Source: Scatosoma sp045650185 (GTDB taxonomy: Bacteria; Bacillota; Clostridia; Christensenellales; Borkfalkiaceae). Taken from it: a stretch of 57,472 nucleotides of DNA. The position numbers and the translations under genes are program-made. The notes beneath the pieces are model-generated. The model saw only the letters and a list, made by a program, of their open reading frames with translations, made no database searches and was not told the DNA's origin. The stretch spans positions 1 to 57,472 of the forward strand of contig JAZRQY010000002.1 of assembly GCA_045650185.1 (NCBI GenBank), in the 5' to 3' direction. This document shows, in pieces, positions 46,743-54,721 of this stretch (the stretch's first letter is position 1; every line of letters starts with the position of its first letter).

Positions 46743-49700
46743 ATGAAAACAAAAACGAGAAATAAATTGATTGGAGTAGTGGCATCTGTTTTTCTTGCGA
46801 GCTGTTGCGCCGTAGGCGTTTCGCAATTAAGCGCAAGAGATTCAAAAGCAGCAATGGCTGCAACGACGGAGCCGTCCATTACGATTGAATTTAAGAACGT
46901 ATCGTACGATAGCTCTCTGCGTATTTTATACGCCGTTAGCAACGAAGGCTTTGACAGACAGCAAAACCCGATTCAAATGCTGTTTTGGGATGAGGCGCAG
47001 GATGAGTATACTCTCGGTACGCAAGACTATACGGCAAGCACCAGTGGCTACACAACGGTAGAGGGTAAAAATTGTCTTGTATTCGATTCGCAGGGGATTG
47101 CCGCGAAGGAAATGAGAGACAGTATTTACGCCCGTGCTTATGCAGAGGTTGACGGCGAAACGTACTACAGCGATACGATTGAGTACAGCGTTGAACAGTA
47201 CGTAGACGAACTCTACGAAAAAGACGGCGTAACCGAGGACAAGAAAGCCCTCGCTACGGCTATGTTGGCATACGGCGACGCGGCAAAGGTTTTATTGGGA
47301 GGCGGTAATTCTGGTTCCGGCAACGATTCTACTCTGCCTGAAGATCAGCCTGAAACGACGGGTCCTTCCATTACGATTTACAAGAAAAACGTATCGTATT
47401 CCAGCTATACGCATATTTTGTATGCGGTCGGCAATCAAGGCTTTGATAGAAGCGAAAACCCGATTCAAATGCTGTTCTGGAACGAACCGCAGACCGAGTA
47501 CGTTGTAGGCACGCAAAGTTATTCGGTAGAGAATAGTGGTACCGTAACCTTAGGCGGAAAAGACTGTCTTGTCTTTTATTCTAACGGTCTTGCCGCGAAG
47601 AAAATGACGGACGACGTCTATGCGCGTGCTTACGCAGTAGTTGACGGCGTAACCTATTACAGTGAAGTAGTTAAATACAGCGTTTTGGAATACGCATATC
47701 AAATGCGTGAAAGAGAAAACGGCGTAACCGATGCGGAGAAAAACCTCTTTGATGCATTGCTGAACTATGGTGCGGCGGCACAAGTTGTATTCAACTATAA
47801 TACACATAAGCCTGCAAACGCAGAATATCATAAAGTATCCATCGGCGGCGGCGCGTTGGTTGACGGCATGGATGCAGGTAGATTCTTACTGGGTCAAGAG
47901 GTAACGATTCAGGCAAAGCCTGCGCCGGAAGGCGAGCAATTTGCTTACTGGACGGATGCAAACGGCAGCGTTGTAGACACGAAAGAAACCCTTACGTTCA
48001 CCGTAACCGGCAACGAAAGCTATACTGCCGTTTACATGCCTGTGGAACGCCCGACGTACACGGTAACCTTTAACACGGACGGCGGTACGGCTGTGGAAGC
48101 GCAGACGGTCAAAGAAGGCGACTTTGTGACGGAGCCCACCGAACAACCTACGAAGGCGGGTTATACATTCGAAGGCTGGGATTATGATTTCTCGACGCCT
48201 ATTACGGAAAACGTTGAAATCAAGGCAATCTGGGCTGCAGGCACCGCTACGTATAGGGTAGAACATTACTGGGAAAACGTTAATGATAATGGCTATACGT
48301 TGCACGAATTCTATGAGTTCGAGGGTCAGACGGGCGCGATGGCAACCGCGGACGCTTTGGCGTACGAGCATTTTACGTACAACGAGGGCGCAAGCACGCT
48401 TAGCGGCGAAATCGCTGGTGACGGCAGTCTTGTATTAAGCGTATATTACACGCGCGACACCTATTATATTAAGACGCGGGTGAAAAGTGATGAAACCGAC
48501 ACGGTCGCAGGTACGGTCTCGGGAGGCGGTACGTATAAGTATGGCAAGCAAATCACGCTGAAGGCGACGACGAAGACGGACACAACGTATACGTTTGGAG
48601 GCTGGTATGATGGTGTAATTCTTGTCTGCGAAGCAGAAGAATTTACGTTTACCGTAGAACAGGAAATAACCTATACGGCAAGATGGTTTGGAGCAAACGT
48701 CAAGTATGCTGTAACCTACCGTTTGGAAACCCTTGCAGGGGAATACCCGGCGTATGAATCGGAGAAATTTTCATACCCGTCCGGTATGCCAACGCCCGAT
48801 CCTGAGATTAGGGAGTATGAACATTTCACGTTTGATTACTACAATAAGGTACATGACACAATCAGAAGCACGGGTAAAACCAGTACAAAAATATACTACA
48901 CCCGTAACAGCTATACGATTACGTCGGTTTCGAATAACGAAGCGTATGGCTCGGTTTCGGCAGGTGGTACGTACAAGTATGAAACACAGCTCACGCTGAC
49001 GGCGACGCCGAACGAAGGGTACACCTTCGCAGGCTGGTACGACGGTGACACGCTTGTATCGAACGCGGCGGAATTTACGTTCACCGTAGATAAAAACGTG
49101 ACCTATACGGCAAAATTTACCGAGCTCCCTGCGGAGTATACGATCAACTATTACTGGCAAAACGCAGACGACGACGGCTATACGCAATTCTATACGTTCA
49201 CGGAAACGGGTGTAGTAGGCACGATGGTGACCGTAGAGGTGCCTGAACTTGGTGTCCTTATCTACAATGAAAGTATGAGCACGATAAGTGGTGTAATCCT
49301 CCGTGACGGAAGTCTTGTATTAAGCATATACTACGACCGTATACTCTATACGATTGAAACCGTTTGCGACAACGAAAAAGCTGGTACGGTTTCGGGCGGC
49401 GGTGAGTATAAAATCGAGCAAACAATCACTCTAATCGCGACGACGAACGCAGGGTATACCTTCTTGGGTTGGTACGATGGCGGAACGCTTGTTGGTGCAA
49501 CGGAAGTAGTTACCTTACAGGCAGATAAAGACGCAACCTACACGGCGAAATGGTCGGCGAATACGAACACGGAATATAAGGTCAGATACTATTGGCAAGA
49601 CCTTGACGGCGTCTACTCCTTACACGAAAAGTTTACGTTGTATGGCACGACTGACGAGGAGATATCTGCTGAGATTAAGACGTATGAACACTTTACGTAT

Positions 49701-51731
49701 AATCCAAATAAAAGCAGAACCAGTGGTGTCATCGCAGGCGACGGCAGTCTTGTATTATTAGTTGCCTATACGCGTAACAGCTATACGGTTACGACCGTTT
49801 GTGGCAACGCAAAAGCAGGTACGGTTTCTACAGGCGGTACGTATAAGTATGGCGCAGAAATCACGCTGACGGCGACGACGAACACCGGGTATATCTTTGA
49901 CGGTTGGTTCGACGGTGATACGCGTGTATCTACCGAGGAAGTATGCACGGTTACCGTAGCGAAGAATACGATCTATACGGCAGTTTGGTCGGCGAAAACC
50001 GACTCTCCTTACACCGTTGAGTATTATCTGCAAAACGATGACGGTGGCTACACTTTATACGAAACGGCGCACCTCAAAGGTGAACCGGGCATAACTGTGA
50101 CCGCGACAATTAGAGAGTATTCCTATTATGAATACGATGAGCAAACGAGCGCGGACACCATCAGCGGCAAAATCGCTGGTGACGGCAGTCTTGTATTAAA
50201 GGTATATTACGCGTACAAGGGCGCTGTCTTAGACTTCGAGTTGATGGGCGACGGAAGCTACAAAGTCGTTGGTATTGGCCATCATACGGACGGCGTATTG
50301 ACGATTCCTGAAGAATACCAAGGCAAACCTGTTACCACCATTGGCGCAGAGGCTTTCTACAACGTCAGAGGCATTGGTAAGCTCGTCATTCCCGACTGCG
50401 TTACGACCATCGAAGACTATGCGTTTGCAAGCTGTTTGGACTTGACGGAAGTCGAGATGGGCAACGGCGTTACCAGCATTGGTAAGTATGCGTTTGCGTA
50501 CTGCAACCAGATCGATACGTTGACCATGTCTACCAAGGTCGAGACCATCGACGAATGCGCTTTCTATGGCTGTAAGAGAATGAGAACGCTCGTTCTGCCT
50601 GATACCCTTACGACCATTGCAAAAGAGGCGTTCAAAGAATGCAAGAAATTGGAATCGATTACCTTCGGTTCGGGCTTGACGACCATTGGCGAGGCTGCAT
50701 TCTACAGATGCGAATCGTTGCTGGAATTAAATCTTAATGCGCCTACCACTATCGGCAACAGGGCGTTCATGAATTGTAGCAACTTGCGCAAGGTTACTCT
50801 TGGTAACAAAGTACAATCGATTGGCGACGAGGCATTCTGCAATGATGCCGACGGGGACGGTATCAAGATAGGTGAACTCAGCATCGGTAACGGTGTAACG
50901 AAGATTGGCGCATCCGCGTTCCAAGGTTTGCGTAAACTGTACAAGGTTACCCTTGGTCAGGGCTTGACTTCAATCGGGGAGAATGCGTTCTACAAGTGCT
51001 ACGTATTGCGTGAGGTTCATAATAGATCTTCATTGCCTATTTCGACTAACAGTGGTAAGAATTATGGCTACGTGGCGAACTACGCTTTCTACGTATACAA
51101 GAGCGTTACGTCCACAAGAATCACTAAGGATGACAATGGACTTGTTTATTACACCGAAGGCAGTGCGAAGAAATTGATTAGTATTACTTTCGACAAACCT
51201 CAAGACCTTATCATTCCTAACGACGTTACCGAAATATCTCCGTATGCATGCTATAACGAGCAATACATTACCGGTGTTATCATCGGCGAAAATAGTAATT
51301 GTACGACGATCGGAGCGCATGCCTTCCAAAACGACTATAACATGCGCAGACTGGATTTAAGCGGTAAAAAGCTTACCACTCTTGAGGATAACGCTTTCTT
51401 CAACAATCAGGAGGTTTGCCACGTTATCATCGGCACAAGTTTGAAGACGGTCGGCAAAGGCGCGTTCTACAAGAAGGGCGACACAAGCGTGGATGGATTC
51501 AAGTACTATAGAGTATTCTATAAAGGCACGCAAGCTAAGTGGCAGGCGTTTATCACGTCAAGTAACTTCGTTCAGGATAATAACGAGCATTTAAAGGGTG
51601 CTTTATCAGCCGTTGGTACGGATACTGCCAAATACAGCACGGTTGCTTTCTATACGACGTCGACACCCAGTAGCAGTACCACTACGTTGTACTGGAGATA
51701 CGTAAACGGTCAGGAAACGTACTGGTCATAG
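46743..51731 (+). CDS. Giant secreted protein with InlB-type and BspA leucine-rich repeats
   Basis: A 1662-residue secreted protein. A Sec signal peptide (about 1-38) is followed by two tandem copies of a domain of about 150 residues (about 40-190 and 205-350) that share NPIQMLFW and AxxYARAYAxVDGxTYYS, then InlB-B/Flg_new repeats (about 365-1150) and BspA LRR_5 units (about 1160-1655). The tandem N-terminal domain is not one I can name. The final 500 residues match the gene at 41508 almost throughout. No ribosome site is strong before ATG 46743. It is probably co-transcribed with the 45-residue gene. Confidence 0.88.
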   Translation: MKTKTRNKLIGVVASVFLASCCAVGVSQLSARDSKAAMAATTEPSITIEFKNVSYDSSLRILYAVSNEGFDRQQNPIQMLFWDEAQDEYTLGTQDYTASTSGYTTVEGKNCLVFDSQGIAAKEMRDSIYARAYAEVDGETYYSDTIEYSVEQYVDELYEKDGVTEDKKALATAMLAYGDAAKVLLGGGNSGSGNDSTLPEDQPETTGPSITIYKKNVSYSSYTHILYAVGNQGFDRSENPIQMLFWNEPQTEYVVGTQSYSVENSGTVTLGGKDCLVFYSNGLAAKKMTDDVYARAYAVVDGVTYYSEVVKYSVLEYAYQMRERENGVTDAEKNLFDALLNYGAAAQVVFNYNTHKPANAEYHKVSIGGGALVDGMDAGRFLLGQEVTIQAKPAPEGEQFAYWTDANGSVVDTKETLTFTVTGNESYTAVYMPVERPTYTVTFNTDGGTAVEAQTVKEGDFVTEPTEQPTKAGYTFEGWDYDFSTPITENVEIKAIWAAGTATYRVEHYWENVNDNGYTLHEFYEFEGQTGAMATADALAYEHFTYNEGASTLSGEIAGDGSLVLSVYYTRDTYYIKTRVKSDETDTVAGTVSGGGTYKYGKQITLKATTKTDTTYTFGGWYDGVILVCEAEEFTFTVEQEITYTARWFGANVKYAVTYRLETLAGEYPAYESEKFSYPSGMPTPDPEIREYEHFTFDYYNKVHDTIRSTGKTSTKIYYTRNSYTITSVSNNEAYGSVSAGGTYKYETQLTLTATPNEGYTFAGWYDGDTLVSNAAEFTFTVDKNVTYTAKFTELPAEYTINYYWQNADDDGYTQFYTFTETGVVGTMVTVEVPELGVLIYNESMSTISGVILRDGSLVLSIYYDRILYTIETVCDNEKAGTVSGGGEYKIEQTITLIATTNAGYTFLGWYDGGTLVGATEVVTLQADKDATYTAKWSANTNTEYKVRYYWQDLDGVYSLHEKFTLYGTTDEEISAEIKTYEHFTYNPNKSRTSGVIAGDGSLVLLVAYTRNSYTVTTVCGNAKAGTVSTGGTYKYGAEITLTATTNTGYIFDGWFDGDTRVSTEEVCTVTVAKNTIYTAVWSAKTDSPYTVEYYLQNDDGGYTLYETAHLKGEPGITVTATIREYSYYEYDEQTSADTISGKIAGDGSLVLKVYYAYKGAVLDFELMGDGSYKVVGIGHHTDGVLTIPEEYQGKPVTTIGAEAFYNVRGIGKLVIPDCVTTIEDYAFASCLDLTEVEMGNGVTSIGKYAFAYCNQIDTLTMSTKVETIDECAFYGCKRMRTLVLPDTLTTIAKEAFKECKKLESITFGSGLTTIGEAAFYRCESLLELNLNAPTTIGNRAFMNCSNLRKVTLGNKVQSIGDEAFCNDADGDGIKIGELSIGNGVTKIGASAFQGLRKLYKVTLGQGLTSIGENAFYKCYVLREVHNRSSLPISTNSGKNYGYVANYAFYVYKSVTSTRITKDDNGLVYYTEGSAKKLISITFDKPQDLIIPNDVTEISPYACYNEQYITGVIIGENSNCTTIGAHAFQNDYNMRRLDLSGKKLTTLEDNAFFNNQEVCHVIIGTSLKTVGKGAFYKKGDTSVDGFKYYRVFYKGTQAKWQAFITSSNFVQDNNEHLKGALSAVGTDTAKYSTVAFYTTSTPSSSTTTLYWRYVNGQETYWS
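48247..50220 (+). repeat. In-gene tandem repeats, period about 435 bases
   Basis: Five units begin near 48247, 48693, 49135, 49565 and 50000 with codons for YxVxYYWQNxDxxGY-like sequence. They are more diverged from each other than those of the first giant gene. Confidence 0.75.
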
Positions 51732-51751
51732 TAAAACAAAAAAAACAAAAA

Positions 51752-51782
51752 AACGCACCCTTCATCGGGTGCGTTTTTGTTT
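51752..51782. terminator. Bidirectional terminator
   Basis: AACGCACCC and GGGTGCGTT with a short loop, flanked by A and T runs. It ends the second giant gene and the minus-strand hydrolase gene. Confidence 0.85.
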
Positions 51783-51784
51783 TC

Positions 51785-52741
51785 TTAAAAACCACATTCT
51801 TCTTGGAAGTCGCGTAAGGCGCCCACATAGCCTGCCTTGTCCTTCGGGTAGGCTAAGCCGTGGCCTGCGCCTTGGATGGGTACAAGCTTTTTTTGTGTGG
51901 GACAGACGGCAAAAACGTCTGCGCTCATTTGGAAGGGCACGAAATCGTCTTCGTCCCCATGCAACAGGATAAGCGGCTTTTTCGCCCTCTGTATCGCCTC
52001 GATAGGGGAGGTTTCCTCTAAGTTAAACTTCCCGAAGAGTTTTGCCCCTAAACGGATAAATGGGTATACCAGGTCTGCAGGTAAGTGCATTTCTCGTACG
52101 ACTTTTTTGATGATTTCCTTCGCGGAAGAATATCCGCAGTCCGCCATGACACATACGACGTTGTCGGGCAATTCCTCTCCTGCCGCCATCATCACCGTCG
52201 CCGCACCCATCGATACGCCGCCGATGAACAGCTTTTTATCCTTGCCGAATTTTTTGGTGGCAAAGTCAATCCAGCTAAGGCAATCCTTGCGTTCTAAAAT
52301 CCCAAAGGTGATGACCTTTCCGTCCGAGGTACCGCTGCCTCGTTGGTCGATAAGTAGCGCGCTTCTGCCCAGCGCGGCGCAACGCTCGACCGCCGCCGAG
52401 AGGTCGCGTTCTGCGTGCCCTTGATAGCCGTGGAAGAGAAGCTCTACGGGCGCATCAGGCGCGTATTCGTAATACTTTCCACGCAAGGTCAATCCGTCAA
52501 ACGACGTAATCGACACGTCCTCGTGCGGTCGGGTGCGCAAATCCTTCATCCACGCCAGCATTTCCTCGTAGTACGGCTCGTACACCTTCCCCGGCGGGAA
52601 ATCAAATTCCCCTTCCTTCAGCGGTTTGCGCTTTGGTGAGTAAAACACAATCAAAAAGCAAATCCAAGCAAACAGGAGAAGGAGCAGGGCAATCCCTGCC
52701 AATATCCCCGATATTAATAAAATGATTTCATACCATTCCAT
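51785..52741 (-). CDS. Membrane-anchored alpha/beta hydrolase
   Basis: A 318-residue protein with one N-terminal membrane helix (about 5-33) and an alpha/beta-hydrolase domain. The nucleophile is Ser in GGVSMGAATVM, the acid Asp in LHGDEDDFVP and the base His in GAGHGLAYP; the oxyanion loop is LLFHGYQG. This fits the YfhR/BEM46-like group of uncertain substrate. ATG 52741 follows GAGG by seven bases; the upstream frame has no ribosome site. Confidence 0.85.
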   Translation of the reverse strand: MEWYEIILLISGILAGIALLLLLFAWICFLIVFYSPKRKPLKEGEFDFPPGKVYEPYYEEMLAWMKDLRTRPHEDVSITSFDGLTLRGKYYEYAPDAPVELLFHGYQGHAERDLSAAVERCAALGRSALLIDQRGSGTSDGKVITFGILERKDCLSWIDFATKKFGKDKKLFIGGVSMGAATVMMAAGEELPDNVVCVMADCGYSSAKEIIKKVVREMHLPADLVYPFIRLGAKLFGKFNLEETSPIEAIQRAKKPLILLHGDEDDFVPFQMSADVFAVCPTQKKLVPIQGAGHGLAYPKDKAGYVGALRDFQEECGF

Positions 52742-52869
52742 ATTCTTACCTCGTATAAGGGCTATTGTAGCACTTTTTTCACTTTTGTGCAAGCACTTAA
52801 AAGGAAAACTGTTGCAAATATACGAAAATCATGGTATACTAAACGTAATCTAAGTAAGGAGAAAAAGCA

Positions 52870-53736
52870 ATGCGTGGCTGGTTGGTAGTCAACGGATTTT
52901 TACAATCGAATAAGTTTTCCGAGCTGTACGCATACCTGAAAAATGCGGCGGCAGGTGAGGGAATAGAGCTGTCCGTCAAGACCTCCACCGAGTTGTTTTC
53001 TGCCTTGGATGAGGAGCTTTTCGGGGGCGAAAAGCCCGATTTCGTCCTCTTTTGGGATAAGGACTACACCCTTGCAAAGCGTTTGGAACAGGCAGGAATT
53101 GTCCTCTTTAACAGCGCTGAGGCGGTGCGGATTTGCGACGATAAAGCCTTGACGGCGGTGGCTTTGCAGGGCAAAGTGCGTATGCCGAAAACGATGATTG
53201 CGCCCAAGACCTTCGAGGGGATTGGCTATAATGACGGCGATTTTTTAGAGGCGGCGATAGAGGCGCTCGGTTTTCCGATGGTCGTCAAAGAGGCTTGCGG
53301 CTCGTTTGGCAAACAGGTTTACCTTGTGAATAGCGAGGCAGAGTTGAAGGCTCTGGTAGCAGGATTTGGCTACAAGCCCTTCCTTTTGCAGGAATTTGTT
53401 GCAACCAGCAAAGGTCGCGACGTCCGTATCAACGTCGTGGGGGACCGTGTTTTTTGCGCGATTTTGCGTGAAAATGCGGACGATTTCCGCTCGAATATCA
53501 CAGGCGGTGGCAAGGGTACGGCGTATGCCCCGACGAAGGCGCAAGAGCAGCTCGCCGTGGCGGCTTGCAGGGCGATTGGCTTGGATTTTGCAGGGGTGGA
53601 TATCCTCTTTGGAAAGGACGGAGAGGCGGTGCTCTGCGAGGTCAATTCCAACCCCCATTTTAAGAGTACCTACGATTGCACGGGGCTGGATATGAGCGTT
53701 GCGATACTGCGCTACGTAAAGGAGAAACTGTCGTGA
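52870..53736 (+). CDS. ATP-grasp ligase, RimK-like (first of pair)
   Basis: A 288-residue ATP-grasp enzyme. The N-terminal domain (1-90) resembles RimK/LysX (GWLVVNGFLQSNKF, WDKDYTLAKRLE); ATP-binding segments are FPMVVKEACGSFGKQVYLV (Lys) and FLLQEFVATSKGRDVRINVV; metal-binding residues lie in LCEVNSNPHF. Such enzymes join an amino acid to a carboxylate of a protein, peptide or cofactor. The stop codon overlaps the start of the next gene (GTGA). AAGGAG lies before the ATG. The substrate is unknown. Confidence 0.85.
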   Translation: MRGWLVVNGFLQSNKFSELYAYLKNAAAGEGIELSVKTSTELFSALDEELFGGEKPDFVLFWDKDYTLAKRLEQAGIVLFNSAEAVRICDDKALTAVALQGKVRMPKTMIAPKTFEGIGYNDGDFLEAAIEALGFPMVVKEACGSFGKQVYLVNSEAELKALVAGFGYKPFLLQEFVATSKGRDVRINVVGDRVFCAILRENADDFRSNITGGGKGTAYAPTKAQEQLAVAACRAIGLDFAGVDILFGKDGEAVLCEVNSNPHFKSTYDCTGLDMSVAILRYVKEKLS

Positions 53737-54545
53737 AAAAGGGTTGGCTCATATACGACGAGGCAGGCGCAAAGCGCAACGAATGGTTTATCGCAGAGTG
53801 CCTTTGCAAGGCAAAAGAGGTTGGGTTAGAGCTTTCCCTCTATCTCTACGACGGTGTTTTGCCGTCTGCTCCCTACCCAGATTTTGCGTTGGTGCGGACG
53901 ATTTCTCCTCGACTTAGCGCGCATTTGGCGGGGGCAGGTACGAGAATATTCAATAATTTTGCCGTTGCGACGGTGGCGAACGACAAGTGGCTGACCTATC
54001 AAGCGGTAAGCGGTTTAGGCTTGCCCACAATGCCGACGGCGTATGCGGCGGAGGCGTGTAAGACTTCCCCTTACGGATACCCCGTAGTGGTGAAGAGCCG
54101 TGATGGGCACGGTGGCGCAGAGGTATTCAAAATCGAAACTGAAAAGGCATATCGGGCGTTTTTCAAGACCCATTCAGTGGAGAAATATATCGTCCAAAAG
54201 CTGTGTTCCGAGGTTGGAAAGGATATGCGAGTGTACGTCTTGGGTGGCGAAATTTTGGCGGCGGTGTTGCGCTGTTCGGAAACGGACTTCCGCAGTAATT
54301 TTTCCTTGGGCGGCACGGTGAGTTTGGTAGACCCACCTGCGGAAATTTGCGAAATGGTATCTACTTTGCAAACGAAGTTTGCCTTTGACTTCGTCGGGGT
54401 GGATTTTATCCGTGACGAGGGGAAGTGGATACTCAACGAAATCGAGGACGTCGTGGGCAGTCGGATGCTGTATAAGACGGCAAATTTAGACGTCGCAGAG
54501 CTGTATTTACAGCACGTAGCAAAACAGATGAAACAAACACGGTGA
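53733..54545 (+). CDS. ATP-grasp ligase, RimK-like (second of pair)
   Basis: A 270-residue ATP-grasp protein related to the gene before it: same opening (KKGWLIYDEAG), VVVKSRDGHGGAEVFKI for ATP binding, YIVQKLCSEVGKDMRVYVL and ILNEIEDVVGSRML for the metal site. In the metal motif it reads NEIED where the first has NSNPH, so the two may differ in substrate. GTG 53733 is the start, overlapping the previous stop codon, with GGAG seven bases before it. They probably form a heteromer or act in series. Confidence 0.83.
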   Translation: MKKGWLIYDEAGAKRNEWFIAECLCKAKEVGLELSLYLYDGVLPSAPYPDFALVRTISPRLSAHLAGAGTRIFNNFAVATVANDKWLTYQAVSGLGLPTMPTAYAAEACKTSPYGYPVVVKSRDGHGGAEVFKIETEKAYRAFFKTHSVEKYIVQKLCSEVGKDMRVYVLGGEILAAVLRCSETDFRSNFSLGGTVSLVDPPAEICEMVSTLQTKFAFDFVGVDFIRDEGKWILNEIEDVVGSRMLYKTANLDVAELYLQHVAKQMKQTR

Positions 54546-54609
54546 GAGAGCAAATCGGTTTAAGCCGAAATGCTCTTTTTTCTTTTTTGAAAAAATTTCG
54601 CTCAAAGTC

Positions 54610-54663
54610 TTTACATTTATAATGTAAAATGGTATACTATTGTATAATTCAAACGAATGTTCG
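54610..54663 (+). promoter_or_regulatory. uvrB promoter with LexA box
   Basis: TTTACA (54610-54615) and TATACT (54633-54638), 17-base spacer. CAAACGAATGTTCG (54650-54663) matches the Gram-positive LexA box CGAACATATGTTCG at 11 of 14 bases and lies at the start of the transcript. TTACATT/AATGTAA (54611-54627) overlaps the -35 region. Confidence 0.7.
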
Positions 54664-54721
54664 CAAACTAACATAAGCGCTCAAAAGATACAAAAAAATA
54701 ACGGATAAGGAGGAAAAAACG

